Shown here: one piece after another, positions 40,501 to 51,448 of the stretch
Layout of the letters: each line of letters starts with the position of its first letter
Numbering within the stretch: position 1 is the first letter of the stretch
NCBI GenBank assembly: GCA_961205875.1
Contig: OY540813.1
Coordinates: 17,021,001-17,085,000, forward strand
Source of the DNA: Sialis fuliginosa
Lineage: Eukaryota; Arthropoda; Insecta; Megaloptera; Sialidae
Reading direction: 5' to 3'
DNA length: 64,000 nt
Program-made: the position numbers and the translations under genes
Notes under the pieces: generated by a model
The model's input: the letters and a program-made list of their open reading frames with translations, nothing else
The model's database searches: none
Told to the model about the DNA's origin: nothing

Positions 40501-43500
40501 ATTTTTTCTGCTTTAATGTTAAATAGAATATTTTTACAACACCCACAGTGAAATTAATTTTAATTTTGAATACAGTTTTCCAGCACTTTATATACTAATA
40601 AAAAATGTTAGTTATGACGTATTTGTACTTCATAATATCTATAATAAGTAGTAGGTATCTAATTTTATTATGATATTTAAGGTTTCAAAATTTCATGAAA
40701 ATTAGTTTAACTTTTTTTGTGAAGACGTAGTTCTACTTCAAAAAATTCAATATGTACGAAATTCCTTGTAAAGCCAGATATCGAACAAATTATGAGAACA
40801 CATTTAAGAATTAATTTTTGTATGTGCGGCCCTTGAAAAATTTTAGGTCGTCAATGTGGCCCGTGAAGCAATTTGGGTTGGCCAGGCCTGTTCTATAAGG
40901 TTATTAATCATAAAAACTAGTTTATAATCAATTATCCTGATATGTATTAAAAAATCCCGAAATGGAAAATAAATACGCCACTTATTGAACAAAAATAGAA
41001 GTATAAAATAGGAAATTATTAAGCATTGAAAATATAAAAATTATATAAATACTAGGCTCAACTTTTATATAAAAGAAAGATTTAAGTACATTATTTCAAT
41101 TTTATAAAAAAAGTAAAAAATTAAATTAAATTTGTAAATAAACAATGCTATTAAAATCTATATAAGTAGATACATATTAAAAATAAACAAAAAAATTGCA
41201 TATTTTATTTACATTGTATTATATATTATATAGGAATATGCAAATTAAATAATTACTATTAATCTTTGAACATATACCTACTCTAATTTATTATGTTTAC
41301 ATGCATACTAAAAAAGTCTACATTTCTGCTGACGTCAAGTATTACTATTTTAATAACAAATTATAATTATTTTTAACATATTAAACAATAGTCTAATCAA
41401 TTTAAGCTGAATAAATAAGCATAGCTAAGTATTGTCTCCAAAAACACTAAGCATTTCGATAGTATCCGTATTTGATAACATGAACCAGATTTTTGAGGTC
41501 GATACACCGCACAGTGGGTTTAAATGAAAAAAAAATGCGCGAAATTTCGCTTCAAGCTAATTTTCAACCAATTTGAATGTAGTCGATCTCATTTGAGAGC
41601 TAAATAGTAGTCGTTTATGAAAATTACTCCAAGAATAGTATTTTTACCCTCTTAATTACTCTTTCACCCTCTAAAATTTGATTAAACGATAAATTCGTAA
41701 ATTAATAAATCGAGTAATAAATACTGCACAAAAATAAATTTTTAATTTGCTAGTACTGTGATAATACATATGTATATGTAAATCTCTATGAACATTTCTA
41801 CAGAATGAGTCGATAGTGTGTATTTCTTCGATATCTTCTCTCTTTTAAGAGATAGAGAAAAAAATCAAATTTTATATTATACACTATACAGATAATAAAA
41901 TTTTATTTCTACCTTATTTTAGTTTAATTTAATACGTAATGCATGAGATAAAAAATGTATTTATTAATGATATTAGATATAGAACATATTATGCAAAAAA
42001 TTATCATTTAAACGTTTAATCAGATTTAAGGGGGTGAAAAAGTAATTAGGGGGGTAAATATACTATTCTTGGGGTAATTTTCATAATCTACAACTACTTA
42101 GTTTTCAAATGAGACCGACTACATTCAATTTGGTTTAAGAATATCGTCATTTAAACCCATTGTGGACAGCGTTATTCTTATGCCGTGTTTAGACCGAAAA
42201 AACAAAACAGCAACATCGTGTCTTTTTGACAAAAGTGCAATAAACCCTATGCATTTTTAAATACGATGTGTTTTCAAACACCGTATTGCTGTTTTGTTTT
42301 CTTTGGTCTAAACACGGCGTTAGATTCAAAGCCATAAAAGATGTATTACCTCAACAATAATACAAAAAGTAATCCTTATTTATATAATTTTAAATTCATA
42401 TTTAGACCCCTTACACACTAGTGACTTTTAACAGCGCAACTATCGCGTACATTCATTTTACATTATTTTATATGTAAATCGCAATACCCATACACGCATT
42501 GGCGATAGTCGCGCTGCATAGGTACAATAGCATGCCATGACGCGATAGTCGCGCTGTTAAAAGTCGCTAGGGGTGTTAATGGTAATAAATTTTAGAACCA
42601 CCACTAGAATGATTTAAATGATTTAGGTACATCTCACAATATTAAGTGTAATTCTTACTCGTGTACATAAGTAAGTACGCAATACTATATTTTTTTCAAC
42701 AAAATCTACAACTGTTTCACACAAGGTTATTATACATTTAAAAATATTTATGAAATGATAAAGTACGTGTTCTTATATCATATAATGTATTTATGCTAAT
42801 TGAATAACATTTCCCTTGTATCTATTTTAATATCCGCTAAAAATAAAACCGAACGAATTTCCGGCGATAAATGTAACTATGTATAAGCCGTATGTATCAA
42901 GTTAAAAAATTACTATTTAAAATACTTTATATGTAGTGTACAATATCAATAATTATTATTTTTTACTTTTACTTAAACGTTTTAATTTAATAAAAATAGC
43001 CACGCTTAAGGAGGTTGTTCTAGTAATAATGAGTCAAGTGTAGGTACATATTAGAAAATTAATATAAGCATGAAAAAGTTTGTAATTGATGTATACAAAA
43101 TTTAATAGTACATTGAGATCATGTAATCATGTGTTGATTATTTTAAAAAAAATGATCTCAATCGCTCATTTGACTCTAGTACCAAAGTGGTACCAACCTA
43201 AATTTTTCCGTCAAAAACATTTTTTAATTTTAATTTACTATTTATTCTTTTCAAACTTTGCGCTCAACTCCTAACACAGCTTTACACCACTACACAGATA
43301 GTGTAAGTCAACACGTATGTACATACTAGCAAATATCGAACAACGTTGCCAAACTCATAACTCTTATTCGATTTTAGTAATAATCATTTGTGATTCTGTT
43401 ACTAAAAATTAATTATTACAAAAAACGATGCGGTAAAAGTGTTTATAATTTTGTTGATATGACGGCAATTCTTTTCCGAGCTACTTAAACTATTTTTCGA

Positions 43501-46500
43501 AAATTAAACTTGGTTAGAAAAGTATATTTTTCTATATAAAGCATCAACGCGCTTCGTTTCCCTATACTGGCCATACTAAAATGGCAAATTTCAAAAATTA
43601 ATATTTTCATAACGACGCGGACGTGGTAAAAATTAAAAAAAATTTAATAATATTAATCTATCATATAAAATAATTATTAGAATTTAGTCTTGGATTTGGT
43701 TCATAGAACAACCTCCTTAAATTGTAAAATTATATATTTCATCTTAAATTTTTATGAATCCGCACTATTTTCTATAGCGTTGGGGTTATAAGGATGCTCT
43801 ATACTCTATATTACGAGAATCTATGTCTACCAAGAATGTGTAATCTACGAAAGATTTGTTCTTTTTGTTGAACGAATCTTCTCAGCGAATGAATCGACTC
43901 GAATCAGTTGAAAAAGATTCGTTCTTTTTCTCACTTTATTTAATTTTTTTTTCGCCACACATCATTTTTAAGCAAAATTTATAATATTTCAGCATTCATT
44001 TTTTTTAAAACACATTAATAGTGGTATGGAAATACATACAATATTCTTATAATATCAAATCAATAGTTTGAAATAAGACTCAAACAACTCAGACGAGTCA
44101 GTGAATCAAACCATACATTTGATCAATGAGTCACTGAACGAATCATTTTACTGAACTGATTCAAATGACCGAAGTCACTAAAAAAGACTCATATTTTCTA
44201 TTTCTAATGTCTGCAAGAGATCTTTTTTCAACTAGGCTATGAGGGATTTAGAATTAGACATAAGATAATTTAAACTTTACAGAAAATTATTTAAATTACG
44301 GTTTTAAATTTCAAATTTATATCAACTCTTACTTTTGCTATTTTTAATAATTAATAAAGTATCTAAAAATTAAATTAATACAATGATAAATATAACTAAA
44401 CTGACTAGTTATGTAATGGTGTATTGTATAGAAATAATTAAAATCATAATAAAAATGATACATCATTTAATATTTTTAAGTCTGCTAATGTAACAGACGA
44501 CCTAATATGAACAACATAAAAATATAACTGCAAATTTACGCCATTGTATTTATAATTCAAAATCTATTTTTAGTTCTGTTTTAATTAACAATTAAAATGA
44601 TTTTAGAGTGCATTAGGTACCATTAATATCAATTATGTTAAAATTAAATTTAAAACGTAAAAAAAGTAAAACACGTAGAAAAACTCACCTTCCATCCAAG
44701 ATTTTCAAAAAATGTGCATAAACGGGATTGCCCAGTGGTTTTTCCACCACATGGCCCTAAAACAAAACAAAATGGAATTAATTCACACTTATAGAATTGT
44801 TATTATATATAATTAATTTTTATAAAGAAAATATAGATAAAAGTTGTCTTATGCATAAAACTAAATGGCACATTGCCGAATAGTTTATATATGGTCAATA
44901 TTGAGAGCACCGCCAAGTAAAAAACGCCTCACAAAAGAGCATAAAGTCTCCCACAGACCGGTGCGAAATAATCGCTGCGACTGCGTTTATTCGCAGCCGC
45001 AAAAATGAAATACATGGCGGCTTATGTACGTGTTCAGACAGGCCGGTTTTATTATAAAATACTAATTTGAAATATTTTAATAAAAATATTACCTATTCTA
45101 TGTCAAAAATTACATATATGAATGTCAGACAGCATCGAATAGTGCGTGTATAAGAAAAATTAATGACTATTGATAAAATAAATGCGCCGCGTCGATGTGA
45201 ACAGACTTGCGAATTCCGCTGCCGCAACGAACGCGTTTTTTCCGCACCGCAGCCGCAAAAAATTCCAAAAATTTGGATTTCGACTATGCTCGACCAATAC
45301 TGAAATGCTATAGGTATAGGTCGCTTTTTTGGCTCCGCACTTTTTTTGTGTATAGTTGTGTAAAGTTAATTGAGTGAATACTGCGTATATCCTTGATATC
45401 TCCTCTCTTTTAAGAGATAGAGATGAGACTAAAATTTTGAACAATATTAGATATAAAAATGCATATTATAAAATTATATTGAAATATACAGTGTAGTCTC
45501 AAAAAAAGGTTTATAATAAATGATTATTGTATTACTGTAATATTATAACAATTTTTACAGATTTATTTTTATAATAATACAAATTTCACTCTAATTATAA
45601 AAATTTCTTGTTTTGATTTTATTACAAATATCCCTCAGTCTATTTGCAAATAAATTAATCTGATTTAATCAATGCAAGACTAAACAAAACTATCTATGTA
45701 TATGTATATTTATAAAAATATGTTATCATAGAATACACAATCATTAAAAATGTACAATCGAATGTTTTATTTATTTAAGTTTGGCATGTGCAGTATAGAT
45801 TGATTAAATAAATATTTATTTTGAAATAATTTTTATAGACATTCAAAACAATATAATAATAGTCATAACAAAATATTTAAATGGGCATACCAATTCACTA
45901 TTATAGCTGCATGGGACGTTAAAGTGGCTAATTGGTATTTAATATATGTATTATTTTGTATTTTTAATGTTACTAATGCCCGGTATTATAAAGAATTTGC
46001 TTGAGTGTAAATTCAAATTAGCTCCCAGCTAACGCTATCTGATAGGTATTAAATATAAATGACAACCACTCATAGATGTAGCCAATGAAATCGTACATAT
46101 GATGACTTTGACGCATGCGTATTAAGTAGAAATCAGCGACTTAAAATAAGTGCTGCCAAGTCAGGCCAAGTGTACCTCATAAAATGCATAGTATTTACAT
46201 TATTATACACAGTAGATAGCGTTAGCTGGAAGCAAATTTGCGTACAAATTCTTTATAATACCGGGCATAAAATGTACAATTTGCTACTTGACGGTCTACA
46301 AGGGAGAGGAGCTTTACTCTTTGTACTCCAATCATTCGTATTTATCAAATTTTGAAGAAATGAAACAAAATTATAACGTATTAATATAAATTTATACTAG
46401 CTGTTACCCACGCGACTTCGCCCGCGTGGTAATACAGATTTGTTTATTTTCGATTTTAGTTTCGCATTTACACGCTAGATGTCTACGCCAAAAAAGTATA

Positions 46501-49500
46501 ACGTCTCTAAGTATAATCTATAATGCGTACAAATGTCATACACCCATTTTTTTATTTAATAAATTTTCGGGATACGTAGCCTATATCCTTCCACAAGATG
46601 CAAGCTATCTCCCTACCAAATTTCATAAAGATCGATTCAGCGGTTTAATCATAAAAAGGTAACAAACAGACAGACAGAGAGACACACTTTCGCATTTATA
46701 AAATTAGTATGGATGAATCACAATACCTAATATAAAAAATATTTGGAATAAACCTCTCCACTCATCATTCATAAAAAAAACCATGGGGCGCGACACTAAC
46801 AACACTTTGTCAGTATTATTAAATGTTTTCAACATATTTTAAAGCTTAAGATGTGATATATTAAATCAATAAAATCCTATCGATATTTACATACATATAC
46901 CATATTGTTATAATATATTGATTAGGTTTTTTTTTCTCTCTAAAGATAAGTTATAATTTTGAATTATTGATAATGTACTAGGCCAAGGATAATAGGATTT
47001 GTATCTACTAATGATTTCGGATTTCATTTTTAAACATCAAAAATAAATATCTTAGCTGCATGAAAAAATATTGTTTTTCTTGGGCTCGTTTGAATAGCAG
47101 CCAGAAGTAATTGGCGATAGATTTTTAAACCTAACCAAAAAGATTATATAGAAAATAATATGTACTTATACATATATCAGTTGTCTTTTTAGAAATACAA
47201 TAACAATCTGGGCATTTTTATATAAAGCGGTAAAAAAAAATAAGAAATTCCGAATACCTATATATCATAACAATTTTTTATTGAAACTGAGTCAGCTATT
47301 TCGAAGACATTAAACTTTTTTTATTATACCTAGGTACTCATTAAAAATACAGTTCTGGTAATCAATATTCTAAATTAATTAAAATTAATTGTACAAATTA
47401 TATATTATATATATATATATGACTATGTGTGGGGCAATGGAAACAATTGCCTTCACGCAGAGGCGTATGGAGCCGTTGTCAAGGGACGTGCTGTGGCGGT
47501 ACGAACCGTTCCACAATATCTGACGTTTATGTGCAAAATAAAATCGAATTTTGTTTATACTTTATACCCAGTGGCGCGTTACACGGTAGGCACTTTAGGT
47601 AACTGTAACTACCTAGGGTCCCGAGGTACAGAGAAAGGAGGGGCGATAGAGGAACTCCTGAAGAGAAGAAACTGTAAGATTTTTTGTAAATAAACTCTTC
47701 AGGTGAAGACATTTTTTTAAAAAGAATATATGATAATTAAATGGTTGAAGAGCAAAAAAAGTCTCACATCATTGTGGTACCCAAATTTTTCATTATTTTG
47801 TTTTTGTATTTTTTCTTCACCAACCGCAATAACGCGCCATTGTTTATTAATATATTATTTCCTATAAAAATATTTATACTTTATAGTCTTAGGGTGCAAT
47901 TTCATTACCACGTGTATTATTATTTTATCAATAACGGAACAAGGGCTAACAATTACAAATTTATCAAAAACCAAATTACGCCTCTGCCTCCTAGCTGCCA
48001 AAGTGGTGGATGCCAAAGTATTACTTTCTCACCGTAGAACTTTAATTAAACAATGAAGGATTTCATCTACAAGTCCATTTTTTTTAATTTTCATTTCAGA
48101 TTTAAGAAAAATATAAAATAATTGAACATTTTTAAAAGTAATTGTATTTTTACACAATAAAAATCCAAAATAAGTATGGAATAATGAGAAACAATCGAGC
48201 GCAAGTTAATCACTTTTACTACATTAAAACATTAAATTCGAATGCGAAAATTCGTAATAAGAAAAATAGTAGAAACTATAACAATGAATATACACAGGGC
48301 CGAAACTTAAGGGTAGCAAGTGATCGAGGAGCCTCTTATAAATTTTTTTGAACAATTTTCATGTACTTATGTGACTATTTTCGAAAAAAATTAAAGTTTT
48401 TCAATAGAAATGTGAAGGCTCAAAAAAAATAATGATGAGGCTGTATTAATGTTTTTAAACCTTGTCGATATTATTTAAAAAATGTAAACAAAACTATATT
48501 TGTGTTAAATTTCAAATTTTTACGTCGAATAGTTTCAGAGAAATTTGCCTGAGACAGATAGACGAACGAAAGAACATCAAAGTGATTCTATTAGTGTTTC
48601 GTTTTCACGGAACACTAAAAATGCATTTTTTTCGTTATGAGTTTCCTTATAAAACTAAATATTTAAAATCTTATAATTTTATTAATTGTTTGTTTTATGA
48701 GAACTTTATTAATTTTAAGTTTAGTGATAGTTACTGATTTATTACATAACCTAAAGAAAATCTAAAAAAAAAATTTATATCGATTTCGTAAAAAAATACC
48801 TTCCTTGTTTAGGGCCCCTCTATGCTCTGGGGCCCCAGGGTACTGCCCCGGTGGTAGTTACGATCCTGAATATACATATATGTAGTAATTTGGTTAAAAT
48901 TGAAAAAGGAGAAATACATATCATCATAATATATGAATCTACTTAGATTAATATATGATATTTACAGGAATTAAATTTTATGGATTTTAAATTCCAAGTA
49001 AAACTATTTTTATTTCATGGGAAATTATATTAATAATAAATAGTTATCCACCAGTGGCGTAGTCAGATTTTCTTAGGGATGGTCAAATTTTATTTTTTAT
49101 GAATTTTAATTTGTTACAAAAAATTTAAGTAGTAGGTATATATTTGACATGTATTTTGTTATATGATAAAAAAAACATCTAGTCCCTCGCTGATTACACT
49201 ACCAGGCACTTTAGGCAATTACCTAGGGCCCTTAAGTTAAGGGGGGTGGGGGGGGAGAGTTGAAGAAAATATATAATAATTTCTTTATATTCTTCGAGAG
49301 GAAAACTCTTCTACCCTCCCCCCCCCCTCACTAATTACGCCACTGTAATCCGCTAGAATAAAAAAAATATAGTAATTTTGAAATTATGGTGCCCCAAATC
49401 AATTATACTCATGTAGATAAGTTATTTTATTATTATTTTTTTGTAAACCAATTTCATTTATACTAAACATCCCGTTATTTATTTTTTGGTAATATGTACG

Positions 49501-50225
49501 TACCTACTAATATTTACACAGATAAAATATAAGTAAATAGATTAATCTTTATAAAAAATAAACTTTACATATGTGGTTACAAAAAATAAAACCTAAATAC
49601 ATACATGCGTATTAATTTTAGAATATCATTATTTATTTAGTATTAATTAAACTATCTTATTTTTTATATTTTAATATTGTATATTATGCAGTTGTCATTT
49701 AGTGCAATTTAGTGCACCATATTATATGAACAACTCTGTAAAAACACCTCACTATGACACCTTGTTTGTTATTTTTAAAAACAAGTAATTTTAATAGCAA
49801 TCAATAAAAAAGAGTTTCGAGTTTTTATTGTTGAATTTATATGTTCCTTTTGCTGAATTCAATTATTATGATACGTTTAATGCATGGCGGCAAAATATAA
49901 TTTTCGGTCAATTTGGTTGAGTTGAGTGTTGCATTTTTTGTTCGTGTGAAAGAGAATTAATTAATTTGTAACTCGAAAATTTATAAATTTATATCAAAAT
50001 AAATATATTGACCATATTAAAACTTGCAGCACGTGTTTGTGTTTTTAGATTTTATAAGTTTTTAAAATAATATATTTTTCATACAAAAATTGAAAAATAT
50101 TTTAATGAATCAAGCAGAACCACGTGGAAATCATATTTAAAATGAAAAATGCATTTTAAAATTACAGTTTAAAACTTACCTCCAGTTAACACAAGCTTAT
50201 ATACTCGTTTCTCGGCTTTTTCCAT
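37569..50225 (-). CDS. Ttd14: Ttd14-like P-loop ATPase/GTPase, 5' part (three exons; gene continues)
   Basis: TRPL-translocation-defect-14 family protein; the Drosophila member is a nucleotide- and phosphoinositide-binding protein needed for light-driven trafficking of the TRPL channel. Exon 1 is 50225-50180 (start in good context, AAAATGG), exon 2 is 44756-44689, exon 3 is 37606-37569. Exon 1 encodes [15 protein letters not shown] and splits a glycine codon (phase 1). Exon 2 supplies the Walker A loop [13 protein letters not shown] followed by FFENLGWK and ends in phase 0. Exon 3 encodes [12 protein letters not shown], the conserved segment that follows in this family, and ends in phase 2. 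All boundaries are GT..AG and the frame is kept. Only about 50 residues of a protein usually several hundred long are visible. The next exon (expected to begin with Ser-Gly-Gly) was not found between 1 and 37568, so the rest lies left of the window or in exons I missed. Introns are 5.4 kb and 7.1 kb and full of MITEs. Family assignment is firm; the gene model is partial. Confidence 0.92.
39700..39943. mobile_element. Hairpin MITE with ~100-bp arms
   Basis: Left arm GTGTTTTTTTATTTTTATTT..CGGTCCCGCAGG and right arm CCTGCGGGACCG..AAAAAACAC; inner parts (GATCAAAAGTTAATTGTCCC and complement) match exactly. A ~45-bp loop separates them. Confidence 0.75.
41510..42168. mobile_element. 659-bp TIR element, most complete copy of its family
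   Basis: Ends CACAGTGGGTTTAAATGA and TCATTTAAACCCATTGTG. Inverted homology extends inward (TCATTTGAGAGCTAAATAGT, AAAATTACTCCAAGAATAGT). A copy lacking its right tip lies at 24735-25375 and a fragment near 45377-45440 (TCTCTTTTAAGAGATAGA). No coding capacity. Confidence 0.75.
42181..42320. mobile_element. 140-bp hairpin MITE
   Basis: GCCGTGTTTAGACCGAAAAA and TTTGGTCTAAACACGGC are inverted copies with further match through AACAAAACAGCAA. Directly adjoins the 659-bp element. Confidence 0.7.
42407..42577. mobile_element. ~170-bp hairpin MITE
   Basis: Arms GTGACTTTTAACAGCGCAAC and GCGCTGTTAAAAGTCGCTAG, ~40 bp each. An internal GCGATAGTCGCGCTG is repeated in direct orientation near the right end. 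Confidence 0.7.
43006..43720. mobile_element. 715-bp element with 17-bp perfect TIRs
   Basis: TTAAGGAGGTTGTTCTA at 43006 and its exact complement ending at 43720. Interior AT-rich without a recognisable protein. Superfamily not clear. Confidence 0.65.
44942..45240. mobile_element. MITE-like element sharing its head with 24628
   Basis: TAAAGTCTCCCACAGACCGG and the following ~90 bp (CGCAGCCGCAAAAATGAA, GCGGCTTATGTA) recur at 24628-24720. A roughly complementary GCCGCAACGAACGCG/CCGCAGCCGCAAAAAA segment lies near 45220-45265. Family unnamed. Confidence 0.55.
45242..45362. mobile_element. Half copy of the 14645-14883 MITE
   Basis: TTTGGATTTCGACTATGCTC through GGCTCCGCACTTTTTTTGTG matches the right half of the complete element at 14645-14883. 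The left half is missing. Confidence 0.6.
45976..46268. mobile_element. 293-bp MITE with perfect 24-bp TIRs
   Basis: Ends are ATGCCCGGTATTATAAAG... and its exact complement; the first 24 bp match perfectly, and inner copies of AGCTAACGCTATCT extend the inverted homology. The terminal GYCCGGTATTATA motif is shared with the element at 35692-36022 and a relict near 11239, defining one family. Confidence 0.8.
46396..46713 (+). mobile_element. Interspersed repeat of the widespread CTAGCTGTTACCC...CAGACAGACAG type
   Basis: Begins CTAGCTGTTACCCACGCGAC, runs through a conserved AAATTTCATAAAGATCG block, and ends with a CAGACAGACAGAGAGACACA run and a TTAGTATGGAT tail. This arrangement is familiar from many insect genomes as a common transposon-derived repeat; I am not sure of its class. 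A degraded relative lies at about 17296-17560. Confidence 0.6.
47569..47842. mobile_element. hAT-like MITE (CAGTGGCGCGTTA ends)
   Basis: Inverted ends CAGTGGCGCGTTA and CAATGGCGCGTTA. Flanks TTTATACC and TTTATTAA are only partly alike, so the 8-bp duplication is decayed or the ends are slightly off. Confidence 0.55.
48295..48868. mobile_element. hAT-like non-autonomous element, 574 bp
   Basis: Perfect 8-bp target duplication AATATACA at 48287-48294 and 48869-48876. Ends begin CAGGGCCG and, on the other strand, CAGGATCG. The duplication length is characteristic of hAT transposons. No transposase inside; the AT-rich open frame at 48462-48737 is not recognisable. Confidence 0.8.
49052..49345. 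mobile_element. hAT-like MITE, 294 bp
   Basis: Inverted ends CAGTGGCGTAGTCAG and CAGTGGCGTAATTAG. Flanks TTATCCAC and TAATCCGC agree at 6 of 8 positions, as expected of an ageing hAT duplication. CAGTGGCGTA ends are a common hAT signature. Confidence 0.7.
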
Positions 50226-50658
50226 TTTATCACACAATATAAAATTTAAATAAAAAAAAGAAATTTAGTAGCACAAAATGAATATCACTATAAAAAAATT
50301 TAAAAATATGTTATCAAATTGAAATTACTGTAAATAAACTCATTTTAATTAAATTGCAGTCAAAGGTCCTGCAAAGAGGTATATAAATGAACCATCCTGA
50401 CAGAACGAAAAAGGACGAATTAAAGTGTGTCCCGACCATCACTCAGAATATTTGTGCGAATGCGCACATATGAAAGAGATAACAATTGCGATAGAAAGAA
50501 ATGCTACAATAATAAAACGCGTCATCAAAATCTATATGTGTAAGACAAAGAGAGACAATAAAGGGAAAACTGAAACGTAAATGGTAGCAAAAACCGTAGC
50601 ATAATTTTGGTAGTTGTAACGTTATCTAATTTTCATAAATTCTGAAAATTATTTTCGT

Positions 50659-50666
50659 TTTGGCGC
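50659..50666 (+). promoter_or_regulatory. E2F-type site upstream of RPA3
   Basis: TTTGGCGC matches the E2F/DP consensus TTTSSCGC and sits inside TTTTGGCGCC, about 115 bp before the RPA3 start codon, in a locally AT-rich region where such a GC-rich octamer is uncommon by chance. Replication genes in animals are commonly E2F targets, which fits RPA3. This is a motif match only; binding is inferred. Confidence 0.45.
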
Positions 50667-50712
50667 CATTCAAGTCCTGTCTTAATTATTTTTTAGCAAA
50701 ATTTATTTTTAT

Positions 50713-50776
50713 GTAAGTATACATTTATTTTTAATTTTATGTTGTATATTATTATTAGCATTAAATTACTTTTCAG
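50713..50776 (+). other. Probable 5'-UTR intron of RPA3
   Basis: A GTAAGT donor at 50713 and a pyrimidine-rich TTACTTTTCAG acceptor ending at 50776 delimit a 64-bp intron just four bases before the RPA3 start at 50781. If spliced, it removes an in-frame upstream ATG at 50739 that would add 14 hydrophobic residues unlike the family. This is why the start at 50781 was chosen. Confidence 0.6.
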
Positions 50777-50780
50777 AAAA

Positions 50781-51430
50781 ATGAATTCATTGCAGAGACC
50801 TTACGTTAACGGAGAAAATATTGATCATTTAAAAGGAGAAACTGTTACAATCTTAGGAATTGTTTCAAATATGAATCCAAATAATTCTACATTCAATATC
50901 AAAAGTACTGACGATAAAAATGTACAAGTAATATTACCTCAACCAACTAATGAACATTTAAATGGATTAATTGAGGTTAGTTGGCTCTTCAGAACATTTA
51001 ACACATTAACTGCCATAAAGTATCTCTTGTTTTTCCTATATAGAAAACATTGAGGCTTTTATGTGAACTTAGTTTCTAGGCTGGTATTAACATTTTAATT
51101 TTTGTATTCATGTCTTCGTGTGATAATCTAAAAGTCACTTAAAAGAAGGATTCCGATATGAGAATCCAAATGTTAAAATTGTACTAATAACAACATCAAT
51201 CTGGAAACTAAGCCAACATAGACAACGACTACAAAACTTTTTGTTCATACAATCAATTAAAAATAAATTATTAATTCTAGATTCATGGTGAAAGTAAAGG
51301 AAATAGTACTATATATTCACATAATATAATAACATTTCCACCAGAATATTCAGCAAACTTTGATTTTGCTTCACATAACGAACTTATACGGTTATTAAAT
51401 GCTGTTCCAAATTTACTGGATGTCCGTTAA
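50781..51430 (+). CDS. RPA3: Replication protein A 14 kDa subunit (RPA3-like)
   Basis: Small subunit of the RPA heterotrimer, which binds single-stranded DNA during replication and repair. Two coding exons, 50781-50975 and 51281-51430, joined in phase 0, give 114 residues, close to the usual 110-121 for the family. The first exon begins MNSLQRPYVNGENI and carries the features of the RPA3 OB fold: a start resembling the family's 'R.N...L..F.G..V..LG' pattern (here HLKGETVTILGIV), then a beta-rich segment with KNVQVILPQP. The second exon ends with FDFASHNELIRLLN, the C-terminal helix region that packs in the trimer core. Donor is GAG|GTTAGT and acceptor TTAATTCTAG. An ATTAAA lies about 20 bp after the stop as a possible poly(A) signal. 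The gene is divergent from Ttd14. The family is short and fast-evolving, so the call rests on length, motif order and context. Confidence 0.83.
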
Positions 51431-51448
51431 TTAATCTTTATTTTATAT

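Larger units (their letters stand above)
37607..44688 (-). other. Intron 2 of Ttd14
   Basis: 7.1 kb intron, AT-rich, with MITEs at 39700-39943, 41510-42168, 42181-42320, 42407-42577 and 43006-43720. A lone hAT-like end (GGTTGGCCAGGCCTG) is at about 40876-40890. No nested gene recognised. Confidence 0.65.
44757..50179 (-). other. Intron 1 of Ttd14
   Basis: 5.4 kb intron. Contains several MITEs (44942-45240 region, 45976-46268, 47569-47842, 48295-48868, 49052-49345) and a 46396-46713 interspersed repeat. No nested gene seen; the open frames present are AT-rich and unlike known proteins. Confidence 0.7.
50226..50780. promoter_or_regulatory. Bidirectional intergenic region between Ttd14 and RPA3
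   Basis: The two start codons face away from each other with 555 bp between them, so this stretch must contain both 5' UTRs and both promoters. The right-hand half holds an E2F-type site and a short probable 5'-UTR intron of RPA3. No clear TATA element can be separated from the AT-rich background. Confidence 0.6.

Noticed and set aside
45160-45444. 94-codon minus-strand open frame
   Set aside because: It spans three adjoining MITE fragments and has no protein features.
47741-48037. 98-codon plus-strand open frame rich in F, I, Y, N
   Set aside because: Composition is that of random AT-rich DNA and it overlaps the end of a hAT MITE.
48462-48737. 91-codon open frame inside the 48295-48868 element
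   Set aside because: No resemblance to a transposase; AT-driven composition; the element is too short to be autonomous.
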